Shown one piece after another: positions 56,086 to 64,000 of a stretch of 64,000 nt of DNA. The stretch covers positions 415,066-479,065 of the forward strand of contig CANNGA010000001.1 in the NCBI GenBank assembly GCA_947504035.1, given 5' to 3'. The DNA is from an uncultured Flavobacteriaceae bacterium (lineage in GTDB: Bacteria > Bacteroidota > Bacteroidia > Flavobacteriales > Flavobacteriaceae). The position numbers and the translations under genes are program-made. How positions within the stretch are numbered: position 1 is the first letter of the stretch; every line of letters starts with the position of its first letter. A model generated the notes under the pieces. The model had not been told where the DNA came from, did no database searches, and saw only the letters and a list, made by a program, of their open reading frames with translations.

Positions 56086-56691
56086 ATGAGAACATTTTTA
56101 AGCTTAAATAAGCAAAAGGTGCTTTTTTTGTTCAAATTTTGCATGATAGTATTTCTTGGTATTTCTTTAGGCTTTTTGTTTGTAATGGTATTAACCGATA
56201 AAGAATTGCCCAGTATAACCGAAGGTGTTTTATATGTTATAATTTTTGTTATAACCATGCCGCTATGCATTTTCAGTTTGGCTTTTATATGTTGGAACCT
56301 TTCCAGAACGAGAAGGAACAAACTTTTTAAAACGTCACCTCTCAATAGATTGAATGAATTAGGGTTTAGAGACGACTTGAAACATGAACATACGAAATGG
56401 TATTTTACTGAAACGATAAAATCAGGGTATATATCTAATTGTTCCATTCATGTCGATTTCAATGCAAAAAACTTAAAACGAATAGCATTCACAACATGTG
56501 TTGAATTTCAAAAAACAGACGTTCATAGATTTGAGAGACTTGAGAAACATGACATAAGTGTTGATTTTTTAAAGGCCTCAAAAAACTATACATTGAAAGA
56601 TTTAAAGCAAATGTCAATTCATACGTTGAAAAATGATTTAGAACAGTTCATTAGAGTATTGATCCATGAAGGCTATATAAAAATGATATAA
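56086..56691 (+). CDS. Two-helix membrane protein, function unknown
   Basis: A 201-residue protein. Two hydrophobic helices (FLFKFCMIVFLGISLGFLFV and ITMPLCIFSLAFICWNL) lie in the first 75 residues. A cytoplasmic or periplasmic domain of about 125 residues follows, with mixed charge and no family I recognise. It starts one base after the previous stop. The two together may form one functional pair. Confidence 0.65.
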   Translation: MRTFLSLNKQKVLFLFKFCMIVFLGISLGFLFVMVLTDKELPSITEGVLYVIIFVITMPLCIFSLAFICWNLSRTRRNKLFKTSPLNRLNELGFRDDLKHEHTKWYFTETIKSGYISNCSIHVDFNAKNLKRIAFTTCVEFQKTDVHRFERLEKHDISVDFLKASKNYTLKDLKQMSIHTLKNDLEQFIRVLIHEGYIKMI

Positions 56692-56779
56692 TAGTATATA
56701 ATTAGCTGTGAATACGTGCTGTTATGCTTGTAAATAGATTAGCATTAAAACTATTAAATTCAAAAAAAACACTTAAAAA

Positions 56780-56812
56780 TTTGGATATTAACTTTTTCTA
56801 ACTGAATATTTG
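56780..56812 (+). promoter_or_regulatory. Putative promoter of the methionine locus
   Basis: TTTG (56780-56783), 21 bases, then AATATTTG (56805-56812) resembles the Bacteroidota -33/-7 pair with one mismatch. It lies 32 bases before the SAM-I riboswitch, the expected place. Confidence 0.45.
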
Positions 56813-56843
56813 CAGTAATAAAGTTCAAATACGTACTGAAATG

Positions 56844-56965
56844 TTATCAAGAAAGGCGGAGGGATTAGACCCTGTGAAACCTTAGCAACCCTTTAAACTT
56901 ATTAAAGAAGGTGCTACATTCTACTTAAATAAGCGATTCATTTATCGTAAGATTTAGATAGATAA
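56844..56965 (+). promoter_or_regulatory. SAM-I (S-box) riboswitch
   Basis: TTATC (56844-56848) and GATAA (56961-56965) close the P1 stem. Between them lie the conserved S-box parts GGCGGAGGGATTAGACCC, GTGAAACCTTAGCAACC and AAGGTGCTACATTC. An AAATTAC/GTAATTT hairpin with a short T run follows (56976-56996) and may be the switch terminator. It controls the metY remnant and the MetX fusion gene. Confidence 0.95.
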
Positions 56966-57146
56966 CCTCAAAAAAAATTACATCTCGTAATTTTATATCC
57001 TCTTAGTAACATTTTTTTAATACACCATAAAAGGTGGTTTGAATCGTAGAAGTTAATGGGTTGTAAGGTGATTATCGCCTGTATTTCCCTAAATTTAACA
57101 CACGTTTTAAAGCGTGTATGTAATTTAACATCAAAATATTAGAAGA

Positions 57147-57305
57147 ATGAATGACCAAAAATTAGCCACACTAACCTTACATGCGGGACATGATGTCACA
57201 GCAAACGGTAGTACAGGAGCAGAGCCAATTTGTCAAACAACATCTTATGTGTTTGATGGCTCTAATCAAACTGCAATTTCATTTACAACATTAGAAACTA
57301 AGTAA
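57147..57305 (+). pseudogene. Truncated metY (O-acetylhomoserine sulfhydrylase)
   Basis: A 52-residue frame matching the start of MetY: KLATLTLHAGHDVTANGSTG and PICQTTSYVFDGSNQTAISF. A full MetY has about 430 residues, including the PLP lysine, all of which is missing. It has a proper start and a stop 4 bases before the MetX fusion. Translation may still couple to the next gene. The sulfur-transfer step is likely done by metZ at 61097. Confidence 0.88.
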
Positions 57306-57308
57306 TCG

Positions 57309-60300
57309 ATGAATAGTGAACTATATCACATAACGTTACATAATTATACCACAGAAAGTGGTGTGCTTAACCCAGAAATTAAGCTAAGCTATCAGGTTTT
57401 TGGACTGCCATTAGGCAGTGCACCTATCATTCTTGTAAATCATGCCCTTACAGGCGATAGTAATGTGGCAGGAGCGACAGGTTGGTGGAAAGAACTGATA
57501 GGCGATGATAAGGTTATCGACACCAAAATATATACGATTCTTGCGTTTAACATTCCTGGAAATGGTTTTGACGGTTTTGTTATTGATAATTATAAAGACT
57601 TTATCGCGAGAGACATTGCAAAACTCTTTTTACAAGGGTTGGAATACCTAAATACGGGACAGTTATTTGCTTTAGTAGGTGGCTCTTTAGGCGGCGGAAT
57701 TGCTTGGGAAATGGCCGTATTACAGCCCGATCTTACACAGCATTTAGTAGTGGTTGCCACCGATTGGAAGTCTACCGACTGGTTAATTGCCAATTGCCAA
57801 ATACAAGAACAGTTTTTAGTGAATTCTAAAAACCCTGTACACGATGCACGTATGCATGCTATGCTGTGTTACCGCACACCAGAATCGTTTAAAGAACGTT
57901 TTCAGCGTTCTAAAAACGATGATTTAGAAATTTTTAATGTAGAAAGTTGGTTGTTGCATCATGGTAATAAACTACAAGAACGCTTTCAGTTGTCGGCCTA
58001 TAAACTAATGAATCAATTGTTAAAAACGATTGATGTAACCAAAGGTAAAACGAGTAATTTTAATGTCTTAGAAAATATAGAAGCTAAGATTCATATTGTA
58101 GGTGTCGATTCTGATTTGTTTTTTACAGCAGAAGAAAACCGCGAAACACACCGTCAATTAGCCGTTACCAATCCTAATGTAACCTATAATGAGATCCATT
58201 CGGTACATGGGCACGATGCGTTTTTAATGGAGTACGATCAATTGGAGCAAATTATAGCCCCTATTTTTGTACCAAGTGCGAAACGTAAACCTATTAAAAT
58301 ATTAAAATTTGGAGGCAAATCTTTAGCAAATGGAGAAGGGCTAGAGACGGTACTGGCAATTATAAAAGCCAAAGTAGAGGCTGGCGAACGTATAGCTATA
58401 GTCGTTTCTGCTAGAGGTTCGGCAACAGACGATTTAGAGGCAATTTTAAATAAAGCGCTTAAAGGAGAAGATTATAAAACCGATTTAGAGACGTTTAAAG
58501 CCTACCACAGCGCACCAGCTACACCAGAAGCATTTGCGGAAGAGTTTTTAGCTTTAGAGAATTTGTTTGAAGGGGTGCGTTTATTAGGAGATTACAGTAA
58601 AAAGACCAAGGATACCATTTTGGCTCAAGGAGAACTGCTATCGGTAAAGCTCATCGCTGCACTACTTAATGCCCAAGGCATTAAAGCCAATGCCGTAGAT
58701 GCCACGCAGCTTATAAAAACCGACGATGCTTTTGGAAATGCCCAACCCTTATTTAAGCGGTCTAAAGAAAATACACAAGCGTATTTCAATACGCATAAAA
58801 ACACCATACATGTGGTTACTGGGTTTATTGCATCCAATCTAAAAAATGAAACCACAACTTTAGGGCGTAACGGTAGTAATTATACTGCGGCGTTACTGGC
58901 TAATTTTCTGGATGCTGAAGAACTTCAAAATTACACCCATGTTAGTGGTATTTATACTGCAGATCCAAGCTTGGTGCCAGATGCAAAGCAAATAAGAGAA
59001 TTGTCCTTTAGCGAAGCGAACGAACTGGCGAACTTTGGAACTTCAATATTACATGCTAAAACCATTATTCCTTTAGTTGAGAAAAACATCAACTTAAGAA
59101 TTTTAAATACCTTTAATCCAGAGGATGAAGGGACATTGATAACAGCAAAACCTACCGTAAAAGAAGTCACGTCTTTATCGGTGTTAGATAATGTGGCCTT
59201 ATTGAATTTAGAAGGCCGCGGATTACTAGGAAAAATAGGTGTAGATGCTCGTATTTTTGGGGCACTAAGTAGACATGGTGTTAGTGTGAGTATTGTATCG
59301 CAAGGCTCGTCAGAACGAGGTGTAGGTTTAATTATAGATGCCGATCAAGCCGATGAAGCTGTTATTGCCTTAGAACGTGAGTTCGAAAACGATTTTCGCT
59401 CTCAAGATGTCAATAAAATAGATGTGGTTACCGATGTTGCCGTTATTTCAATTGTAGGGATAGCATTAAGCTCCTTCCACAAGCCGTTTAATGCGCTTAT
59501 AAAAAATCAAATAACACCTTTATTATTTAATAATACGGTTACAGGTAAGAATGTAAGTTTAGTGGTGCGAAAATCACAACTGCATAAAGCGGTAAATGTG
59601 ATTCATGGAGAAGTCTTTGGCATTGCCAAAAAAATAAATATCGCTTTATTTGGTCATGGTGGGGTAGGACATGCACTTATCAATCAAATTCTAAAGTCTA
59701 AGGACGATATAGAAAAGCGAAAAGGCATTCACCTCAATGTCTTTGCTATTGCCAATTCGAAGCAATTAATTTTATGTAAAAAAGGCGTTGCCAAACACTG
59801 GGAAACCGCTATAGCAAAAAGCACGACGGCAAGTAGTGTCGCAACAATTATCGATTATGCCAAAGCGCAGCATTTAGAGAATTTAATCGCTGTAGATAAT
59901 ACGGCGAGTAGCACATTCTACGAAAATTACATACCGTTAGTAGAAGCGGGCTTCGATTTGGTGTCTTCTAATAAGGTAGCGAATACAGTATCTCACAAAT
60001 TTTATAAAACCTTGCGTACAGAATTAGCAGCACACAACAAGCAGTACCTTTATGAAACCACTGTAGGGGCTGGCCTGCCGTTAATAGATACCATTAAATT
60101 ATTACACGAGTCTGGTGAAAATATCACGAGAATTAGAGGGGTGTTTTCAGGAACACTAAGTTATCTGTTTAATAACTTTTCTGTTCAAGAACGCTCTTTT
60201 AGCAGTATTGTTAAAGAAACCATTGCGAAAGGATTTACCGAGCCCGACCCTCGAGAAGATTTTTCTGGAAATGATGTGGCTAGAAAATTATTGATTTTAG

Positions 60301-60707
60301 CAAGAGAATTAGATTTGGAGAATGCATTTGAAGATGTAGAAGTGCAAAATCTCATACCAGAGGCCTACCGTTCTATTTCAGTAGAAGCGTTTTTAGACCA
60401 ATTAGAGGTTTTAGACCCCGAGTACCAAACCCTAAAAGACGCACAGGAAGCAGGACATGTACTGCGGTATGTAGGTGATTTGTCTGGGGATTTATCTCAG
60501 AATAAAGGGCATTTAGAAGTAAAGCTGGTCTCTGTACCTTTAGATAGTACTTTAGGACATGTAAAAGGCAGTGATGCTATTTTTGAAATATTTACCGAAA
60601 GCTACGGAGCACAACCTATCGTAATTCAAGGTGCAGGTGCAGGCGCAGAAGTCACAGCGAGAGGCGTTTTTGGTGATATTTTACGATTGTCAAAGCATAT
60701 TAGTTAA
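57309..60707 (+). CDS. MetX-aspartokinase-homoserine dehydrogenase triple fusion
   Basis: A 1132-residue protein that joins three enzymes. Residues 1-325 are an alpha/beta-hydrolase homoserine O-acyltransferase, with nucleophile Ser126 in GGSLGGG, Asp near 267 and His302 in VHGHDAF. Residues 328-780 are an aspartokinase (KFGGKSLANGEG) with C-terminal ACT domains. Residues 784-1132 are a homoserine dehydrogenase (FGHGGVGHALINQIL, TEPDPREDFSGNDVARKLLI). All catalytic motifs look intact. It lies behind a SAM-I riboswitch, so SAM would repress aspartate entry, homoserine formation and its acylation together. A frame error joining two genes is unlikely, as the junction is continuous. Confidence 0.93.
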   Translation: MNSELYHITLHNYTTESGVLNPEIKLSYQVFGLPLGSAPIILVNHALTGDSNVAGATGWWKELIGDDKVIDTKIYTILAFNIPGNGFDGFVIDNYKDFIARDIAKLFLQGLEYLNTGQLFALVGGSLGGGIAWEMAVLQPDLTQHLVVVATDWKSTDWLIANCQIQEQFLVNSKNPVHDARMHAMLCYRTPESFKERFQRSKNDDLEIFNVESWLLHHGNKLQERFQLSAYKLMNQLLKTIDVTKGKTSNFNVLENIEAKIHIVGVDSDLFFTAEENRETHRQLAVTNPNVTYNEIHSVHGHDAFLMEYDQLEQIIAPIFVPSAKRKPIKILKFGGKSLANGEGLETVLAIIKAKVEAGERIAIVVSARGSATDDLEAILNKALKGEDYKTDLETFKAYHSAPATPEAFAEEFLALENLFEGVRLLGDYSKKTKDTILAQGELLSVKLIAALLNAQGIKANAVDATQLIKTDDAFGNAQPLFKRSKENTQAYFNTHKNTIHVVTGFIASNLKNETTTLGRNGSNYTAALLANFLDAEELQNYTHVSGIYTADPSLVPDAKQIRELSFSEANELANFGTSILHAKTIIPLVEKNINLRILNTFNPEDEGTLITAKPTVKEVTSLSVLDNVALLNLEGRGLLGKIGVDARIFGALSRHGVSVSIVSQGSSERGVGLIIDADQADEAVIALEREFENDFRSQDVNKIDVVTDVAVISIVGIALSSFHKPFNALIKNQITPLLFNNTVTGKNVSLVVRKSQLHKAVNVIHGEVFGIAKKINIALFGHGGVGHALINQILKSKDDIEKRKGIHLNVFAIANSKQLILCKKGVAKHWETAIAKSTTASSVATIIDYAKAQHLENLIAVDNTASSTFYENYIPLVEAGFDLVSSNKVANTVSHKFYKTLRTELAAHNKQYLYETTVGAGLPLIDTIKLLHESGENITRIRGVFSGTLSYLFNNFSVQERSFSSIVKETIAKGFTEPDPREDFSGNDVARKLLILARELDLENAFEDVEVQNLIPEAYRSISVEAFLDQLEVLDPEYQTLKDAQEAGHVLRYVGDLSGDLSQNKGHLEVKLVSVPLDSTLGHVKGSDAIFEIFTESYGAQPIVIQGAGAGAEVTARGVFGDILRLSKHIS

Positions 60708-60732
60708 TTTTAGGATAGTAAAACAGTGTGTT

Positions 60733-61095
60733 ATGACTGTATTTTTAGGACCAATACTACTTACTGGGCTCGTATTTATCGTGCTAGGCATCATTATGCG
60801 AAAATACCCGCCTAAGCATATTAATTATACGTACGGGTATCGTACCAAAAGCGCGATGAAATCTCAACGACACTGGGATTTCGCTCAACGTTACAGTGCA
60901 CAACAGATCACCTTAGCAGGTGTCTTGCTTTGTATGTTGCAACCCATATTATTTTTAATATTTAAAAATTTAAGCAGTTTAAATAAAATTATATTATCTA
61001 TTATAGTCATTATACTCGTCATAGTAGGATACATACTAAAAGTAGAAAATAAAATAAAAAAAGAAATAGAAGATTCAAATAACGGAAAAAAATAA
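60733..61095 (+). CDS. SdpI-family membrane protein
   Basis: A 120-residue protein with three hydrophobic helices (LGPILLTGLVFIVLGIIM, LAGVLLCMLQPILFLIF and IILSIIVIILVIVGYIL). A YGYRTKSAMKSQRHWDFAQRY loop lies between the first two, as in SdpI-type immunity proteins. The role here is unknown. ATG 60733 is chosen over an upstream in-frame start inside the fusion gene. It stops one base before metZ. Confidence 0.8.
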   Translation: MTVFLGPILLTGLVFIVLGIIMRKYPPKHINYTYGYRTKSAMKSQRHWDFAQRYSAQQITLAGVLLCMLQPILFLIFKNLSSLNKIILSIIVIILVIVGYILKVENKIKKEIEDSNNGKK

Positions 61096-61096
61096 G

Positions 61097-62266
61097 ATGA
61101 ATACTAAAAAGAAATTTGAAACAGAAGCCATACGCACACAGCTTGAAAACACGCAGTTTTCGGAGCATTCTGTGCCATTGTATTTAACCTCGGGATTTGT
61201 ATTTGACGATGCCGAAGAAATGCGTGCCTCTTTTGCTGAAGAAAAGCAACGCGATTTGTACAGCCGTTACAGCAACCCTAATGTTAACGAGTTTGTTGAG
61301 AAAGTATGTAAAATGGAAGGTGCAGAAGCAGGTTTTGCTTTTGCGAGTGGTATGGCAGCAGTATTTTCCACATTTGCAACCTTATTAAATGCAGGCGATC
61401 ACGTGGTGTCTTGTAGTTCGGTATTTGGTGCAACACACGGTTTGTTTACCAAGTATTTCCCGAAATGGAATATAGAATCGTCTTATTTTAATATCAATGA
61501 TGTTGAAACTGTAGAACGTTTAATTCAGCCCAATACCAAATTTATTTATGCAGAAACGCCAACCAATCCTGGTGTTGATGTATTGGATATGGCTTATTTA
61601 AGTGCAATTTGTAAAAAGCATAACCTGCTACTTGTAATTGATAATTGTTTTGCAACACCTTATCTACAAAATCCCATTAAATTTGGTGCCGATTTGGTGA
61701 TCCATTCTGCAACGAAATTAATGGATGGTCAAGGCCGTGTTTTGGGAGGGATTACTGTTGGAAAAAAAGAATTGATACGCGAGATTTATTTGTTCTCGAG
61801 GCTAACAGGGCCATCAATGAGCCCTTTTAATGCTTGGGTGTTATCAAAATCCTTAGAAACATTAGCTGTGCGAGTAGATAAGCATTGTGAAAATGCTTTA
61901 AAATTAGCCGAATTTTTAGAAGCACATCCTAAAGTGAATTGGGTGAAATATCCGTTTTTAAAGTCGCACCCTAAGTATGAAGTTGCTAAACAACAAATGC
62001 GCTTAGGCGGTAATATTGTTGCTTTTGAAGTTAAAGGCGGTATTGCGGGTGGACAAGCATTTTTTAATGCCATAAAATTATGTTCTTTATCTGCCAACCT
62101 GGGAGATTCAAGAACCATTGTAACACATCCTGCCAGTACAACACATGCAAAGGTAGAAGCAGAGGTGAAGGCAGCGGCTGGTATTACCGATGGTATGGTG
62201 CGTTGTTCTTTAGGTTTAGAACATATAGACGATATTATTGCAGATATAAAACAGGCACTTAATTAA
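61097..62266 (+). CDS. metZ: O-succinylhomoserine sulfhydrylase (MetZ-like)
   Basis: A PLP enzyme of the Cys/Met metabolism family that makes homocysteine from an activated homoserine and sulfide. Motifs are YSRYSNPNVNEFVEKV, FASGMAAVFSTFATLL, and the PLP lysine in VIHSATKLMDGQGRVLGG near residue 203. At 389 residues it is MetZ-sized, shorter than MetY (about 430). The MetY gene upstream is a remnant, so this enzyme likely does the step. The actual acyl group used is not certain. Confidence 0.88.
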   Translation: MNTKKKFETEAIRTQLENTQFSEHSVPLYLTSGFVFDDAEEMRASFAEEKQRDLYSRYSNPNVNEFVEKVCKMEGAEAGFAFASGMAAVFSTFATLLNAGDHVVSCSSVFGATHGLFTKYFPKWNIESSYFNINDVETVERLIQPNTKFIYAETPTNPGVDVLDMAYLSAICKKHNLLLVIDNCFATPYLQNPIKFGADLVIHSATKLMDGQGRVLGGITVGKKELIREIYLFSRLTGPSMSPFNAWVLSKSLETLAVRVDKHCENALKLAEFLEAHPKVNWVKYPFLKSHPKYEVAKQQMRLGGNIVAFEVKGGIAGGQAFFNAIKLCSLSANLGDSRTIVTHPASTTHAKVEAEVKAAAGITDGMVRCSLGLEHIDDIIADIKQALN

Positions 62267-62271
62267 ATAAA

Positions 62272-63078
62272 ATGATGAAACCCACCCTATATCAAGTAGA
62301 CGCATTTACAGAGGCACCATTTAAAGGCAACCCAGCAGGCGTGATGATTTTACAAGCTTTTCCTTCTGAAGCTTGGATGCAGAATATGGCAGCCGAAATG
62401 AATGTTTCTGAAACCGCTTTTGTGGTGCCAGATGGTGTGCATTACAAGATCAAGTACTTTTCGCCGACGATGGAAATTCCTCTATGCGGGCATGCCACAC
62501 TTGCTACGGCGCATGTGATGTACGAAAAAGGTATAGTGGCTTTAGATGAAGATATTACTTTTAATGCTAAAGGCGGGGTATTAAAGATCACTTATGTTGA
62601 AGGTGCCTTAGAAATGGCATTGCCTAGATACGCATTGTCTAAGATTGAAACCCCTGAGAATTTTAAAACTATTTTAGGTTTTGCCCCAGTGGCAACTTAC
62701 GAAGCTCAAGGTTGGGTAATTGCTGTAGCTAACAACGAAGCGCATATAGAGGCCTGCGTGCCAGATTTTACAGCGTTTAAGGCAAATGGTTTAGGTAAAC
62801 TTATGATAACTGCTGAAGCCGCTGTTGCAAGTAAAGCCGATTTTGTAGTGCGTTGTTTTGCGCCTATAGCGGGTATTGATGAAGATCCTGTAACAGGATC
62901 TGCGCATTGCGCATTAACGCCTTTATGGGCAAAGCGTTTAGGTAAAACAAAATTGATCTCGCACCAAATTTCAAAACGAGGCGGTATTTTAGAGCTTGCT
63001 TTAGAAGACCACACAGTACTTATAAAAGGTAAAGCACTCACCGTTTTTGAAGCTCAATTAAATATTGCGATGTCTTGA
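62272..63078 (+). CDS. PhzF-family isomerase-like protein
   Basis: A 268-residue protein of the PhzF epimerase/isomerase family with a two-domain diaminopimelate-epimerase fold. It shows PFKGNPAGVMIL, NVSETAFVVPDG (catalytic Glu), EIPLCGHATLATAHV and DEDPVTGSAHCALTPLWA. The natural substrate is not known. It is probably co-transcribed with metZ (5 bases apart). ATG 62272 or 62275 could be the start. A terminator follows. Confidence 0.88.
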   Translation: MMKPTLYQVDAFTEAPFKGNPAGVMILQAFPSEAWMQNMAAEMNVSETAFVVPDGVHYKIKYFSPTMEIPLCGHATLATAHVMYEKGIVALDEDITFNAKGGVLKITYVEGALEMALPRYALSKIETPENFKTILGFAPVATYEAQGWVIAVANNEAHIEACVPDFTAFKANGLGKLMITAEAAVASKADFVVRCFAPIAGIDEDPVTGSAHCALTPLWAKRLGKTKLISHQISKRGGILELALEDHTVLIKGKALTVFEAQLNIAMS

Positions 63079-63126
63079 TGTTTTAAATGATAATTACCAG
63101 CGGTGATAAATGTAACATATGAAATC

Positions 63127-63160
63127 AAAAGAGGCTGCCTTTTCGGGCAGCCTCTTTTTC
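63127..63160 (+). terminator. Terminator of the methionine locus
   Basis: AAAAGAGGCTGCC and GGCAGCCTCTTTTT pair around a short loop with a T run. It lies about 50 bases past the PhzF-like gene. Confidence 0.88.
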
Positions 63161-63356
63161 ATTAACAAAAAACTTTAAAACTAAATTCAATTATGCTTTA
63201 CATTTTACCAAGTGGCCATACTTAATAAAAGCATACTATTAAAAGTATTTTTAAAAAACCATAGGGCAAAGAAACCTCAAAATTAGAGGTGTACCAATAG
63301 ATAGTGCCTGAAGTGGAATTTGTGGCTCTAAAAATGAATTTAAATTGTGCCTATAA

Positions 63357-63393
63357 AAATCCCCTGAGATCTCTAAGAGATCTCAGGGGATTT
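63357..63393. terminator. Long perfect hairpin, terminator of the T9SS gene
   Basis: ATCCCCTGAGATCTC and GAGATCTCAGGGGAT form a 15-base perfect stem around a 3-base loop. It lies 47 bases after the stop of the minus-strand gene. T runs are short, so it may also protect mRNA ends. Confidence 0.7.
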
Positions 63394-63439
63394 GTGATGT
63401 AATTAAAATGTCATGTAAAGCGTATTAAGCTTTATAAAT

Positions 63440-64000
63440 TTAGTTTTTGAAAAACTTCTTTGTAGCCATACCCGAATCAGAAAAGATATTTATAAAATAC
63501 AAGCCTTGCTGTAAGTCCGAAATGGAAATACGTGCTCTTCTTAAACCATTTAAGGTTTCAGATCTTACAAGTTCTCCACGAGATGATGTGATCTCAACTT
63601 TAGAGATTGTAGTTCTTGGCGTAGAAATGTTTACAAAATCACGTGCTGGATTAGGGAATACGAAAGCAATGACTTCTGGTAGCGTCTCTCTAAGACGTTC
63701 AAATCCGTTTGAAGCTTGATTAACAGTAGTTCCTGTACTCGTATTGATGCTTACCGCACCGTTATTTTCAATGCGACTATCGACACTAGTAACTTCGTTG
63801 CCTCCTGTATTTGAAACAGTAACGTTCGCAGTAGCAACGTTAGGAGGTAAAATAGAGTTAGATGATGTGCTTTCGGTAGATGTTGATGGCGCTTGAGTCT
63901 CTTCGTTAGAAGATGTTTCTTCCGCTACAATTTCTCCATTAGCACCAATTGAAGCCGATGAGTTTCCAGTAGTTTCAATGTTTTGGTCTACGATCCCTTC
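63440..64000 (-). CDS. T9SS-sorted protein, C-terminal part
   Basis: An open frame of 186 codons that continues beyond the right edge, so its start is not seen. The visible N-terminal part is a Ser/Thr/Asn/Glu-rich low-complexity region (EETSSNEETQAPSTSTESTS). The last 75 residues are a type A T9SS sorting domain (FPNPARDFVNIS, VEITSSRGELVRSETL, LQQGLYFINIF). The protein is probably exported and attached to the surface. Its main domain lies outside. Confidence 0.88.
   Translation of the reverse strand, partial: EGIVDQNIETTGNSSASIGANGEIVAEETSSNEETQAPSTSTESTSSNSILPPNVATANVTVSNTGGNEVTSVDSRIENNGAVSINTSTGTTVNQASNGFERLRETLPEVIAFVFPNPARDFVNISTPRTTISKVEITSSRGELVRSETLNGLRRARISISDLQQGLYFINIFSDSGMATKKFFKN

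Noticed and set aside
60631..60732. N-terminal extension of the SdpI-like protein into the fusion gene
   Set aside because: It would overlap the MetX fusion coding sequence in another frame; ATG 60733 gives a normal family start.

Overview
The window is AT-rich DNA from a marine-type member of the Bacteroidota, almost certainly a flavobacterium (Flavobacteriaceae). Three things point there. Secreted proteins end in type IX secretion sorting domains. Promoters look like the -33 TTTG / -7 TAnnTTTG type and genes lack Shine-Dalgarno sequences. The arginine operon has the flavobacterial layout with an argF'-type transcarbamylase. No rRNA, tRNA, CRISPR array or intact insertion sequence was seen.

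Layout. 0-3 kb: metK behind a SAM-II-like riboswitch, and an MscS channel. 3.1-10.5 kb: ilvDBNCA (isoleucine/valine), preceded by a 20-codon leader peptide rich in Val/Leu/Ile and an intrinsic terminator, i.e. a transcription attenuator. 10.5-17.5 kb: a patchwork region with two decayed copies of the ilvA 3' end, a delta-60-repeat T9SS protein, a frameshifted polysaccharide-enzyme pseudogene, small secreted proteins including a Cys-rich halocin-C8-like one, and a transposase remnant. 17.5-21.8 kb: gapN, an azurin lipoprotein, a DUF302-like lipoprotein and a ThuA-like protein.

21.9-34.8 kb is the most interesting part. It looks like a biosynthetic cluster for a lipidated ribosomal peptide (RiPP). 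It holds a ThiF/E1-like enzyme, a LuxR-type regulator, a GNAT/FeeM-like acyltransferase and two tandem 34-residue precursor peptides. These are followed by a membrane M50 protease, a peptide-arginase-like enzyme, an LpxL-like acyltransferase, a ketosynthase, an acyl carrier protein, a FabZ-like dehydratase and a four-gene MacB/TolC export system. The protease, arginase and acyltransferase each carry a PqqD-like (RRE-like) segment that could bind the precursor leader. The inferred route is Arg to Orn on the peptide, acylation of the new amine with a dedicated ACP-bound chain, proteolysis, and export across the outer membrane.

35-37.3 kb: a cytochrome c and small envelope proteins. 37.8-49.5 kb: a long arginine/proline operon (GNAT, argG, argC, proC, argD, proA, proB, GNAT, argF', argB, argE, argH). 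49.7-51.1 kb: two paralogous lipoproteins. 52-54.4 kb: leuAB. 54.5-56.7 kb: two genes of unknown function. 56.8-63.1 kb: a methionine/threonine locus under a SAM-I riboswitch, with a truncated metY, a MetX-aspartokinase-homoserine dehydrogenase triple fusion, an SdpI-like protein, metZ and a PhzF-like protein. The right edge cuts a T9SS protein.

A short motif that can fold as a pseudoknot occurs just upstream of four start codons: both RiPP precursors, the lipoprotein at 15.1 kb and one lipoprotein at 51.0 kb. It is not explained by any element I recognise.
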